A stretch of DNA of 64,000 nt from Nitrospirota bacterium (lineage in GTDB: Bacteria > Nitrospirota > Nitrospiria > Nitrospirales > Nitrospiraceae), in NCBI GenBank assembly GCA_004296885.1, contig SCVN01000023.1, forward strand, positions 62,001 to 126,000, written 5' to 3'. Position numbers and translations under genes: made by a program. This document shows, in pieces, positions 50,784 to 61,790 of the stretch (within the stretch, counting starts at the first letter, position 1; each line of letters starts with the position of its first letter). The notes under the pieces were generated by a model. The model was not told where the DNA came from. It saw nothing but the letters and a program-made list of their open reading frames with translations, and ran no database searches.

Positions 50784-51206
50784 CTAGCCGACGAGGTCTG
50801 GGTTGAGGCGCTCGAGTGGCTGAATAAAGCTGGCTTTGATCTCGTTGAAGACGATCGCGCGTCCGGCCTGCCTGAGCCGATTGAAGACGCCTTCCACGAT
50901 GACCTGTTCGCCCTCATGGATCTCCACCTTGCCCAGCGCGACCACCCTGACCGTGCCTTTGTCGCCTGTGAGCAGAAACCCATAAGCCGGCTGCCCCTGT
51001 CGGTTGGTCGCAATCTGCAGATTCGCAACCCTTCCGGTGACCATCACGGCCTGCCGATCATATTGTTCCGGGTGGGCCAGGATCTCGGTGATGTCCTGCA
51101 CGCCAGCCGCTTGGGAGGCGCCGGTCTCCAGCAGCCATGCAGACAAGAAAAGGACCAGCATGAGCCACTTCGCGCAACCAAAAGAGTGTCTAGTCTCAGT
51201 GTGCAC
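50784..51206 (-). CDS. Exported OB-fold (bOB/tRNA_anti-like) protein
   Basis: A 140-residue protein with an N-terminal signal peptide (LMLVLFLSAWLLETGASQA) and an OB-fold-type domain: VQDITEILAHPEQYDRQAVMVTGRV, GFLLTGDKGTVRVVALGKVEI, GEQVIVEGVF and IVFNEIKAS. Such exported OB-fold proteins bind cations or oligomers in the envelope. A GTG at 51206 is used because GGAG lies six bases before it; a longer start at 51263 and a shorter one at 51161 are possible. It is on the same strand as the next two genes. Confidence 0.65.
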   Translation of the reverse strand: MHTETRHSFGCAKWLMLVLFLSAWLLETGASQAAGVQDITEILAHPEQYDRQAVMVTGRVANLQIATNRQGQPAYGFLLTGDKGTVRVVALGKVEIHEGEQVIVEGVFNRLRQAGRAIVFNEIKASFIQPLERLNPDLVG

Positions 51207-51273
51207 GGTAGGCTCCACAATGGAATGTTGCCCTGATGGGTTTGAATGGTATCGGCCTGTCATTGTCTCTCGC

Positions 51274-52452
51274 TTAGCGCCGTCCTTGAAGATCCGGATG
51301 GCTTTCCCCCATGAAGCTTTTCAGGACATGCTGTCCCATCTCGCTCAGTTGTGCCTCGGTCGGGATCGGCGCCGCCCCCTCTTCGATCGCCGATACCTTG
51401 TGAGCCGGGGCCACGCGGGCGAGCAAGTCCGTTTCCAGCGCTTCGTTCGACATGTCCATGTCATTCAGGATGGCCAGGAGGCGTTGGAGCGCAAACACGG
51501 AGATGGCTTTCGAGCCATACTCAGCCTGATGTCGAGACTCTTGAATCAGAGACAACCAGAACCGCCCTTCGAGGTCTTCGGGAAGGGCGCCAGCGGCGAA
51601 GGTCGTGAGCTTTTCAATGAGGGCCCCTTCGGTACGCTCAAGGCCATCGTAGACGGCGGGAGAGTGCTCTACCGGTGAATGCGACAATACTTCCAACGTT
51701 TCCCGCCAGAGATCCACCGGGGGACTGTTGGCCTGGAGGGTCGGCGGCGAGGCGGCGGCGAGTCTGGTTTGGAGGCCTTGCAAATACTGATGCAAGTACT
51801 TGGCTTTGCGGGCAGCAAGGCTGCCGGCCGGGATGCCCCAGATATGGGCGATCTCATGGTCTTGGAGCGGTGACGCATTGGCCAGGTCGAATTCCCGTTT
51901 GGCTTGTGCCAGGCGCTTACGATCAGTCTCGATCCGCCGCAAAAGACGTTGCAGCTCCAGGCCTAACCGTGCTTTGCGGTACTCGTCTTCCACCACCTCG
52001 CCGAGTTCCCATTTTCGCTCCAGCTCTCGGATGACCGGCTTGGGGACCGAGGTCCGCGCCTGCTTTTTCAAGTCCTCAACCGCGTCCGGCGTCAATGCGA
52101 ATTGGGCGGCCAGCAGTTTCGAGGCGAGCGTGACCAGCGTTTCATTTCGGGCAAGCAATCGCTGGAGGCAGTCGACCTGCAGCTTGATCCGTTCCCGCTT
52201 TAGGCGCACCTGGATGCGGTATTGCTTGACCCGGTCGGCAATGCCTTGCAGCGTTTCTTGGGAGATGTAGGGGGTAATCGGCTTGCCGCCCGCCTGAAAG
52301 CGTGGGTCGGGCCGATCCGACGCCATATACTGCACATCCTCGGCTGTGACATCCAGGTACCGCAGCAGCAACAGGCGGAGCATGATGCGGCCTTGGATCG
52401 GCAGGGCATCGACTGTGGCGACTATCTGTTCTTGCGTCAACACCGTGCCCAT
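51274..52452 (-). CDS. Hypothetical 392-residue helical protein
   Basis: A long, mainly helical, cytoplasmic protein without signal or membrane segments. It shows likely coiled-coil stretches (about residues 80-125; 160-200, RLLRRIETDRKRLAQAKREF). I do not recognise a family. Coding pattern matches the neighbours. It sits 27 bases before a small hypothetical gene, and the two may be one operon with the OB-fold gene. An in-frame Met four codons earlier is an alternative start. Confidence 0.6.
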   Translation of the reverse strand: MGTVLTQEQIVATVDALPIQGRIMLRLLLLRYLDVTAEDVQYMASDRPDPRFQAGGKPITPYISQETLQGIADRVKQYRIQVRLKRERIKLQVDCLQRLLARNETLVTLASKLLAAQFALTPDAVEDLKKQARTSVPKPVIRELERKWELGEVVEDEYRKARLGLELQRLLRRIETDRKRLAQAKREFDLANASPLQDHEIAHIWGIPAGSLAARKAKYLHQYLQGLQTRLAAASPPTLQANSPPVDLWRETLEVLSHSPVEHSPAVYDGLERTEGALIEKLTTFAAGALPEDLEGRFWLSLIQESRHQAEYGSKAISVFALQRLLAILNDMDMSNEALETDLLARVAPAHKVSAIEEGAAPIPTEAQLSEMGQHVLKSFMGESHPDLQGRR

Positions 52453-52479
52453 GTTGCACTCCATCCGGACGGTCGTTGG

Positions 52480-52692
52480 TTAAGCCGATCCTTCTGTCTG
52501 GGCCTCAAGGTGTGTCGCCACGTATTCACGGATTTGTTGCACCGTTCCGTTGGCGTACAACTCACGGGGAATGTCGATACGCACGAGTTTGGTGGGGTCG
52601 GCGCCCCGTTCGACGGCATAGGCTTCGTCGACATATAGACTGACCGAACCGTCCGGATGTCTGATGGCGCAGAGGGCCGTGGAATCTTCCAT
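52480..52692 (-). CDS. Small hypothetical protein, 70 residues
   Basis: A 70-residue soluble protein: CAIRHPDGSVSLYVDEAYAV, KLVRIDIPRELYANGTVQQI and a helical acidic end. No family recognised. It is transcribed ahead of the 392-residue protein with a 27-base gap. Size and base use fit a real gene, but with no ribosome binding site of note. Confidence 0.5.
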   Translation of the reverse strand: MEDSTALCAIRHPDGSVSLYVDEAYAVERGADPTKLVRIDIPRELYANGTVQQIREYVATHLEAQTEGSA

Positions 52693-52776
52693 GCGACGAT
52701 CTCGTTGTTACCCGGATGTGCATCCACCGACAGCGATGAGGAGTGAATGTCTGATAACACAATGTCCGGCGCCCTG

Positions 52777-53466
52777 TCAAAGTTTGCCGGGAGCCGGCGA
52801 TCGCGAGCTGAAACAGGGGGCGCGCCAGAGCACGTAGGCGGTGAACGCTGCGAGCGTCAGCAAGAACACCGTCCTGACACGCCCGTAGCCGAAACAGGCG
52901 AAGTTCGCGGATGCGTTCAGAAATCCAAACGCGGCGTAGATGACATAGAGCAGCAGCCCCCAGCGGCGGAGACGCAGAAACCCATAGCCGATCAGGATGT
53001 GCAGAGTGGGTGATTGGGCCTTGGCGAGCAAGCCCCAGAGCCCCGCAGGTTTGGCGCAAAAGACGGTCAATGCGTAGGAGGGGTTCACAACGATGATGTA
53101 GAAATCCGTGGCCGCGGTCAGCAGGAAAAGCAAGCCGAGGTATCGGATATCATGGGCTTCCGTCCAGACGCGTCGCCATGTCTCCTTGAATCCCCAGCGG
53201 TCGGTGGATGCTGGAGGCAGCCACGCATCATAGCTCTGAAAAGCCCACCAAGGCAGGCCCAGCAGCATAAAGCACAAAACGGCCGCGCCGGTGCCGCCGA
53301 GCTTCCCGACTCCCCAGGTGCCGATCAGAAGGATGCCTGTTACGGCTATGACAAGGAGCGATCGGCCTGCTTGTCGCTTGATGGCCTGCCCCAACCCCGG
53401 TGCCAGGAGGGAGAGAGCAGCGGCGAGCGATTGCGATCGGTCGATTGTCGGGTCGTCCGCTGCCAT
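52777..53466 (-). CDS. Polytopic membrane protein of unknown function
   Basis: A 229-residue protein with about six hydrophobic segments. The opening AAALSLLAPGLGQAIKRQAG has the PGLGQ turn seen in small membrane proteins of the DUF5683/TM2 type, as at 27566. No other motif recognised. The zinc-ribbon gene precedes it on the same strand by 30 bases. Confidence 0.6.
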   Translation of the reverse strand: MAADDPTIDRSQSLAAALSLLAPGLGQAIKRQAGRSLLVIAVTGILLIGTWGVGKLGGTGAAVLCFMLLGLPWWAFQSYDAWLPPASTDRWGFKETWRRVWTEAHDIRYLGLLFLLTAATDFYIIVVNPSYALTVFCAKPAGLWGLLAKAQSPTLHILIGYGFLRLRRWGLLLYVIYAAFGFLNASANFACFGYGRVRTVFLLTLAAFTAYVLWRAPCFSSRSPAPGKL

Positions 53467-53495
53467 CGGTCGAAGGGACTGGGACTGGAGATGGG

Positions 53496-53738
53496 CTAGC
53501 TCGCGCGGGCGGGACGTTTGTGGCGGCCAGCCGTGCGGGTCTGCAGCAGGGAGGCAGTGCTGGACGAGGAGCCGGCGACTGCGGTTGGCCGTTGGTCCGA
53601 TTGAGTATCATGCCGGTTCTGAGCGATGGTCTGATCAAGCCGGAGCCCGCACTGGATGCAGCGCCACCCCTGGAATCGTCCGCTGTGCTCCTGAATTTCC
53701 TCCTGGATCAACAGGCCGGTACACTTCGGACAGTTCAT
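53496..53738 (-). CDS. Small zinc-ribbon protein
   Basis: An 80-residue protein from ATG 53738, with GAGAGGAGAG upstream. CPKC (residues 3-6) and CIQC about 25 residues later form a rubredoxin-like ribbon (MNCPKCTGLLIQEE and GWRCIQCGLRLDQ). The rest is Ser/Arg-rich and probably unstructured. It lies between the chlorite-dismutase-family gene and the membrane protein gene, all on the minus strand. Confidence 0.6.
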   Translation of the reverse strand: MNCPKCTGLLIQEEIQEHSGRFQGWRCIQCGLRLDQTIAQNRHDTQSDQRPTAVAGSSSSTASLLQTRTAGRHKRPARAS

Positions 53739-53836
53739 CGAAAGCTCTCCTCTCGTCCGTGGATTCGTGCGGGATAAGGAACCGGCGGCCTCCCGTTTGC
53801 CCGAACGGCGCGCCGTGCCCGTGGCTCGGCTGCCGG

Positions 53837-54544
53837 TCATCCGCCCAGCGTATCGAGCATCTCCTTCAGGCTCTTCATAATGCAGCTGAAAATGGGGGTG
53901 TCGCGTTCCGTGTACCGGCTGGCTTCGGCCAAGCGCAGCTCCATTACCAGATCGAGGAAATCCTCCGGCTTGTCCGACTCGAAGGCCACGACGAACTCCT
54001 GGTCATCCAGCCCGAACGAATAGGTCGTATTCAGCTTGACCGATGGGTACCGGTGCCCGATTTCGATATGCTCGTCCATCATGCCTTGGCGGGCGGCCTT
54101 GGTCAGCAGATACCAATCGCGCGTTTTGACGAACGGGTAGACGAAAATGTATTTGCTCTTGCCGGGAATGACCTGCAGTCGCTTGCTTTCCTGGCCCTCA
54201 TGGGTATGGTGGTCCACATAGATGGACCGCTTGGTCATCGAAAGGTAGGAGTAGGGGGTCGTCATGTATTTGCCCAGGCCAGTGGCGAGCAGCTTGGACA
54301 TCATCTCCTGGAACAGCTCCATCTCGTAGCCGATGCGCCAGAGCATGAAGTCGCAGTCGCCCCGGATACCAACGAGCGTATAAGGAATCACAATGACCTT
54401 GCCGGCATATTCCTCCACCACACGGGCGAACTCTTGCTTGCCCCTGGTACGCTCCTCCTCCGGCAGTCTGCGCCAGGCTGGGTCCATCTTATGGAAACTG
54501 AAGTTGACGAATTGTCGTTTGGCTGTCTGCTCAGGGCTCGCCAT
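53837..54544 (-). CDS. Chlorite-dismutase-family heme protein (HemQ-like)
   Basis: A 235-residue member of the chlorite dismutase/HemQ fold. YPFVKTRDWYLL, ARQGMMDEHIEIGHRYP (putative proximal His159) and SFGLDDQEFVVAFE are typical. From a by-eye alignment to Nitrospira defluvii chlorite dismutase, its distal Arg (R173) falls on Leu171 here, so chlorite breakdown is unlikely; coproheme decarboxylase (HemQ) or an uncharacterised heme role fits better. GGAGGAGAGG precedes the ATG at 54544. It is divergent from cinA. Confidence 0.75.
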   Translation of the reverse strand: MASPEQTAKRQFVNFSFHKMDPAWRRLPEEERTRGKQEFARVVEEYAGKVIVIPYTLVGIRGDCDFMLWRIGYEMELFQEMMSKLLATGLGKYMTTPYSYLSMTKRSIYVDHHTHEGQESKRLQVIPGKSKYIFVYPFVKTRDWYLLTKAARQGMMDEHIEIGHRYPSVKLNTTYSFGLDDQEFVVAFESDKPEDFLDLVMELRLAEASRYTERDTPIFSCIMKSLKEMLDTLGG

Positions 54545-54768
54545 TCCTCTCCTCCATGCACGCCAAAAAAATCGCGGTCGTATGGGAAGTAGGATTTCTA
54601 TCACTTCGTGACGCTATTTGTCAACCGGATGGCCGGGTGACAGCTATGCCTGATAACTTTCCAGGTGGTTGATTTTACAGTCGAATAATTGACTGTTGGC
54701 TGTTTGTGACATGCTCGTCGTTGACAGGTTGTCGGCAATCTGTTATCGGCTCGACAGCGGAGGAAAAG

Positions 54769-56070
54769 ATGCAACGCGGAGAAATCATTGCCATCGGGTC
54801 GGAGCTCTTGCTCGGCGGGCGGCTGGATACCAATTCCATTTTTTTGAGCGATGGCTTGGCCTCAGCCGGGATTGAAGTCCGGTTTAAAACCGTTGTGGGC
54901 GATGTGGAAGACGACATCGTGGCGACCCTTCGTACAGCGGCGCGTCGGGCTGACGTGGTTCTGCTCACCGGCGGGCTTGGGCCGACCTCGGACGATTGCA
55001 CCAGAGAGGCGGTGGCCCGCGCGACCGGCCGCCCCTTGCGCCGCCGGGCGGAAGCGGTTGAGGGCATGCGCAGGCGATTGGCGGCTTGGGGCAGGACTCC
55101 GTCGGCGGCGCAACAACGGCAGGGGTTGATTCCGGCAGGCGCCGAGGTCCTGGCCAATCCGGTTGGCTCCGCCCCCGGCTTCGCCTTGCGCTGGAAGGGC
55201 GCGCTGATCGCCGCCTTGCCCGGCGTGCCGGCGGAAGCGGAGCGGATGTTTGCAGCGATCCTGGCGCCGATGCTCCAACGAGAAATAGTGTCGGGGCGGA
55301 CCGAGCGGCCAGAAAGAATCGAACGGCTGGTTCTTCGTACCGTCGGTCTGCCCGAGTCGGAACTCGAGCAACGGATCGCAGGATTGCTGCCTCGTTCCGG
55401 CTGCATCCGGCTCGGTCTGCTGGCTTCTCCCTTAGGGGTGGTTTTGTCACTGACGGCAGTGGTGTCCGAGAGCCGACAGGGACGGCACCAACTCGATCAA
55501 TTGGAACGGGTTTTCCGAACAATCCGGAAGAAGCTCGGCAGGCATGTCTATGCCGAAGGGCCCGACACGATGGAGCAGGTCGTGGGGCGATACCTGGCGA
55601 GTCGTGGCCTGGTTCTGGCGCTGGCCGAGTCCTGCACCGGGGGGCTGATCGGCCACCGCCTGACTCAAGTGCCCGGCAGTTCCGCCTATCTGGACCGGGG
55701 CGTGGTTTGTTACAGCAACCGCGCAAAAACCGAGTTGCTGGGCGTGCCGGAGCGGTTGTTGATCACGCATGGAGCGGTCAGTGCCCCTGTGGCTGCGTCT
55801 ATGGCCAAGGGGGTCCGTGCGAGGAGCCGGGCGTCGGTCGGCCTGAGCGTCACCGGCATTGCCGGGCCAGGCGGGGGAACAGCCAAGAAGCCTGTGGGCT
55901 TGGTCTATGTCGGACTCGATACGGCCCGGAGCAAAGCGGGCCAAGTCAGCAAGACGCAAGCCTTTCGTTTTCACGGTACGCGCGAGACGATTAAACTGCG
56001 AGCCTCCCAGGCGGCCTTGAATATGCTGCGGGAGTGGCTCGCCTCGACAGGCCCTCTTGGCGGACCATGA
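54769..56070 (+). CDS. cinA: CinA-type nicotinamide-nucleotide amidase / molybdopterin-binding-domain protein
   Basis: A 433-residue CinA. The N-terminal part is a MoCF-binding-like domain (IIAIGSELLLGGRLDTNSIFL, LLTGGLGPTSDDCTREAVA). The C-terminal part is a PncC-type amidase (ALAESCTGGLIGHRLTQVPGSS, SVTGIAGPGGGTAKKPVGLVYVGL). CinA recycles NMN and is linked to competence and recA in many bacteria, where it often lies just before recA, as here. GGAGG lies before 54769. The thpR start overlaps its stop. Confidence 0.93.
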   Translation: MQRGEIIAIGSELLLGGRLDTNSIFLSDGLASAGIEVRFKTVVGDVEDDIVATLRTAARRADVVLLTGGLGPTSDDCTREAVARATGRPLRRRAEAVEGMRRRLAAWGRTPSAAQQRQGLIPAGAEVLANPVGSAPGFALRWKGALIAALPGVPAEAERMFAAILAPMLQREIVSGRTERPERIERLVLRTVGLPESELEQRIAGLLPRSGCIRLGLLASPLGVVLSLTAVVSESRQGRHQLDQLERVFRTIRKKLGRHVYAEGPDTMEQVVGRYLASRGLVLALAESCTGGLIGHRLTQVPGSSAYLDRGVVCYSNRAKTELLGVPERLLITHGAVSAPVAASMAKGVRARSRASVGLSVTGIAGPGGGTAKKPVGLVYVGLDTARSKAGQVSKTQAFRFHGTRETIKLRASQAALNMLREWLASTGPLGGP

Positions 56071-56693
56071 TCAGAACCTTTCTGGCTGTTGAATTGCCGG
56101 CTGCTCTCACGCAGGCCATTGTTCAGGTCCAGGCCGATGTTAGGAATCGGATTTCAAGGGAACTGTCCCCAGGCATGCGCCTCCAGTGGGTGCGCCCCAC
56201 TGCGATTCACCTGACCTTGAAGTTTTTCGGGGATATCCCGGAAGATCACGTGGACGATCTGCAATCTGTGGTCGGGGATGCTCTCCATTCTTTGGCTCCC
56301 TTTTCCATCGCTGTGGCAGGACTTGGTGTCTTCCCCGATCTGCGGGTGCCGCGGGTCCTTTGGATCGGGCTTTCCGCTGGACCTGAGGAGAGCGGGGGCA
56401 ATCCTACGACAACCTTATCCCATCTGGACGAGACGATTGAACGGAGCGTGGAAGGACTGGGCTATCCGCCCGAGTCGAGACCCTTCAATCCCCACTTGAC
56501 CCTGGCAAGAATCAAGGAAGGGTCCAAAGAGGTGGGAAGGGTGTTGGCGCGGATCGGCCTGCTGGACGTCGATGTTCAACTCGGGCAGCTGAATGTCCGA
56601 ACGGTGGCCCTCGTGCAGAGCGAACGCAGACCCTCTGGCTCCATCTATACGAAGCTTTGGGAGGTTCCGCTTGGCGGAGCGGGGCAAGGATGA
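56067..56693 (+). CDS. thpR: RNA 2',3'-cyclic phosphodiesterase ThpR (2H family)
   Basis: A 208-residue 2H phosphoesterase. The two HxTx motifs are HLTLKFFGD (about residue 51) and HLTLARIK (about residue 147), and RTFLAVELP is the family opening. It cleaves 2',3'-cyclic ends of RNA. Its ATG overlaps the cinA stop (ATGA). A link to competence is not implied. The gap to recA carries a promoter and a repeat. Confidence 0.92.
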   Translation: MIRTFLAVELPAALTQAIVQVQADVRNRISRELSPGMRLQWVRPTAIHLTLKFFGDIPEDHVDDLQSVVGDALHSLAPFSIAVAGLGVFPDLRVPRVLWIGLSAGPEESGGNPTTTLSHLDETIERSVEGLGYPPESRPFNPHLTLARIKEGSKEVGRVLARIGLLDVDVQLGQLNVRTVALVQSERRPSGSIYTKLWEVPLGGAGQG

Positions 56694-56756
56694 AGCGGCA
56701 GCCAAAAGTCCGGCTTCAAGGTCGACCAAGGCTATGCTTTCCCCCCATGACTTGGG

Positions 56757-56762
56757 TATAAT
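56757..56762 (+). promoter_or_regulatory. TATAAT -10 element before recA
   Basis: A perfect TATAAT lies about 100 bases before the recA start; no good -35 partner is visible (TGCTTT at a 16-base spacing is weak). No obvious LexA/SOS box was found in the 170-base spacer. Confidence 0.4.
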
Positions 56763-56795
56763 GGCCGCTGCTACAGAAACGATGACAGAGGAAGG

Positions 56796-56850
56796 GCGAA
56801 TGGGGGCTAGGCCGCTCATCATTCTACATTCCGCCTTCATCATTGCACGG
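56796..56850. repeat. Dispersed intergenic repeat of the ATGATGAACGC family, copy 4
   Basis: The recA leader has CTCATCATTCTACATTCCGC followed by CTTCATCATTGCACGG. It shares the TTCATCATT and CATTCCGC words with the copies before accD and the hypothetical gene at 8449. It ends 13 bases before recA. Confidence 0.4.
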
Positions 56851-56863
56851 TAAGGAGGCCTCC

Positions 56864-57958
56864 ATGGCAGAGCGAACAGCCGAAAAAGACGAGAAAAAGC
56901 GCGCGTTGGACCTGGCGCTCTCCCAGATCGAAAAGCAGTATGGCAAAGGGGCCATCATGAAGCTGGGCGGGGCCGAGCCGGCGGCGGATGTGCCGGCTAT
57001 TTCGACCGGCTCCCTGACCCTGGACTTGGCGCTTGGCGTCGGGGGTTTTCCGAGGGGACGGGTGATCGAGATTTTCGGGCCGGAATCGTCAGGGAAGACC
57101 ACCCTTTCGCTCCATGCCATTGCCGAGGCCCAGAAAGCCGGCGGGGTGGCCGCCTTCGTTGACGCGGAACATGCCCTGGACCTGGGCTATGCGAAGAAGT
57201 TGGGCGTGAACGCCGACGAATTGCTGGTGTCCCAGCCGGACACGGGAGAGCAGGCGTTGGAGATCGCCGAAACATTGGTCCGCAGCGGCGCCATCGATCT
57301 TATCGTGGTGGATTCGGTAGCCGCGCTGGTGCCCAGGGCCGAGATCGAGGGGGAAATGGGCGATGCCCATATGGGACTGCAGGCCCGCCTGATGTCGCAG
57401 GCCTTGCGGAAACTGACGGCCGCGATTTCGAAATCCCAGACCACGGTCATTTTCATCAATCAGATCCGCATGAAGTTGGGCGTCATGTTCGGGAATCCCG
57501 AAACGACGACGGGCGGCAACGCGCTCAAGTTCTATTCTTCGGTCCGGCTGGATATCAGGCGGATCGAGTCCATCAAGGAAGGGCAGGACGTCATCGGCAG
57601 CCGTGTGCGGGTGAAGGTGGTCAAGAACAAGATGGCGCCGCCCTTCAAGCAGGCGGAATTCGACGTCATGTTTGCGGAAGGTATTTCGAAAACCGGGGAG
57701 CTCGTTGACCTGGGTGTCGAGAAGAAGATCATCGAGAAATCCGGGGCCTGGTATTCCTACAAAGGGGAGCGCTTGGGCCAGGGCCGTGAGGCGGTTCGTG
57801 GCTTTTTGAAAACGAACCAGACGATCGCCAAGGAAATCGAGACCCGTTTGCGCGAAGCCACCGCGCCGGCGGCCAAGCCGATCGAGAAAAAACCGGAAGG
57901 ACGTCAGCCGGACGGTAAGGCGGACGATAAACGGGCGCACGTCGGGCGCGCCTCCTGA
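56864..57958 (+). CDS. recA: Recombinase RecA
   Basis: A 364-residue RecA. The P-loop GPESSGKTT is at residues 72-80. [54 protein letters not shown] (split) and the C-terminal [22 protein letters not shown] are standard. TAAGGAGG lies six bases before the ATG at 56864. It is preceded by cinA-thpR and followed by recX, a classical order. The last 30 residues are basic and acidic in alternation. Confidence 0.97.
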   Translation: MAERTAEKDEKKRALDLALSQIEKQYGKGAIMKLGGAEPAADVPAISTGSLTLDLALGVGGFPRGRVIEIFGPESSGKTTLSLHAIAEAQKAGGVAAFVDAEHALDLGYAKKLGVNADELLVSQPDTGEQALEIAETLVRSGAIDLIVVDSVAALVPRAEIEGEMGDAHMGLQARLMSQALRKLTAAISKSQTTVIFINQIRMKLGVMFGNPETTTGGNALKFYSSVRLDIRRIESIKEGQDVIGSRVRVKVVKNKMAPPFKQAEFDVMFAEGISKTGELVDLGVEKKIIEKSGAWYSYKGERLGQGREAVRGFLKTNQTIAKEIETRLREATAPAAKPIEKKPEGRQPDGKADDKRAHVGRAS

Positions 57959-58101
57959 CCGGACGGGGCTGGAGAGCGTGAAGCCGTTCCTCAGTCTGCG
58001 TAATTCATGAGGGTTCGTAATGAAACCGCTGAGACGCCTGGCGGGACGGGCGCGTGGAGTCGCGAGGAAGGGAGGCATCCTTGAACAGGATGTCGACCGA
58101 C

Positions 58102-58147
58102 CGAGCGGCGAGCCCGCTCGCCTGGCCGCCTAGAACCAGCGGCCAGG
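58102..58147. terminator. Two abutting hairpins between recA and recX
   Basis: Stem 1 is CGAGCGG / CCGCTCG (58102-58120, loop 5). Stem 2 is CCTGGCCGC / GCGGCCAGG (58121-58147, perfect 9-base stem, loop 9), followed by TTTG. They lie in a 237-base spacer and could attenuate transcription into recX, which lowers RecX relative to RecA. Confidence 0.45.
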
Positions 58148-58195
58148 TTTGTCGCAGCGGCGTGTCGGCGGTTGGAATAGAAGTCTTCATGGATC

Positions 58196-58668
58196 ATGCA
58201 GGCTAAGATTCATCGGTCTGCCGATACCCCTGATCAAGCCGCCGAGCGGCTGGAGCAGGCGGCCCTGCGGTACCTCACTCGTCGTGATCGAACCGAGGCC
58301 CAGGTGCGGACCTATCTGGAGCGAGCCGGTGCGGCGCCGGCCTTGATCGCCGCCTTGCTCGGGCAGTTCCGTCGGCGCGGCTATGTAAATGACGCAGCCT
58401 ATGCCGGACGTTGGGCTGGGGCCAGGCTCGCGCAGAAGCCAATGGGGCGCGAGCGGCTCGAAGCCGAGTTGACGGCGCAGGGGTTCGAGCCGCCGACGGT
58501 TGCAACAGCCTTGAGGCAGGCCTACGAAGGGCGCAACGAAGAGGACCTGGCGCGCAGGCTGTTGCGCGCGCGGGCCGCTCTCCGGACTCAGGCCAAGCAG
58601 GCGGCCTTGCTGCGGCGGCACGGCTTTGACGAAGCGATCATCCAGCATCTTGTAGGAGACCAGGATTC

Positions 58669-58672
<4 letters not shown>
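58196..58672 (+). CDS. recX: Regulatory protein RecX
   Basis: A 158-residue RecX-family protein made of helical repeats (ALRYLTRRDRTEAQVRTYLERAG; LGQFRRRGYVNDAAYAGRWAGAR; RERLEAELTAQGFEPPTV). RecX binds RecA filaments and limits recombination. It follows recA by 237 bases, and its stop overlaps the alaS ATG (ATGA). Confidence 0.9.
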
Positions 58673-61298
<2,626 letters not shown>

Positions 61299-61302
<4 letters not shown>

Positions 61303-61790
61303 GCGGCACGTCGACCAGACGAATTTTAGCCCTCGACCCGGGAACCAAGCGTATCGGGGTGGCCCTGAGCGATGAGCTAGGCTGGACCGCGCAGCCGCTG
61401 GAAACCTATGAGCGACGGTCCGTCGCAGCGGACGTGGCGCATATCCAGCAGTTGGTAGACCGACACGAGGTGAAGCGGATCGTGATGGGGTTCCCCGTGC
61501 GACTGGATGGAACGTTGGGGCCGGCCGCGTTGCAGGTCCAGGAGTTCATCGGGCAGCTGGAGCAAATCGTCACCATTCCCATCGTGACCTGGGATGAGCG
61601 GATGACGACCAAGGCGGCGGAAGAAGTCCTGATCCAGGCCAATATGAGCCGCAGGAAACGCAAGGGAACCGTGGACCGGGTGGCGGCCGCGATTCTTCTG
61701 CAGAGCTACCTGGAAAGCCTCGGTGCCGATGGAGGCGTCGCCGGTTCTCAACCTGATGCGACGGATCCCATCAGTGCGGAAGGGATATGA
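61299..61790 (+). CDS. ruvX: RuvX/YqgF Holliday-junction-resolvase-like protein
   Basis: A 163-residue RNase H-fold protein: ILALDPGTKRIGVALSDELG (first Asp), IVMGFPVRLDGTLGP and VTWDERMTTKAAEEVL, then KRKGTVDRVAAAILLQSYL. In bacteria YqgF processes rRNA 16S ends and was first called a putative resolvase. GTG overlaps the alaS stop. An Ala/Gly-rich C-terminal tail is added beyond the fold. Confidence 0.93.

Noticed and set aside
53837-54544. Functional chlorite dismutase
   Set aside because: The distal arginine appears to be replaced; family membership is kept but the enzyme name is not used.
53291-54592. 433-codon plus-strand open frame
   Set aside because: It lies opposite the zinc-ribbon and chlorite-dismutase-family genes, has an unusual Arg/Pro/Gly-rich composition and no domain; it is the antisense image of real genes in GC-rich DNA.
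56694-56863. LexA/SOS box before recA
   Set aside because: No CTG-N10-CAG or GAAC-N4-GTTC type site was found by eye.
58005-58190. 61-codon minus-strand frame between recA and recX
   Set aside because: No ribosome binding site, no family, and it overlaps the two strong hairpins.
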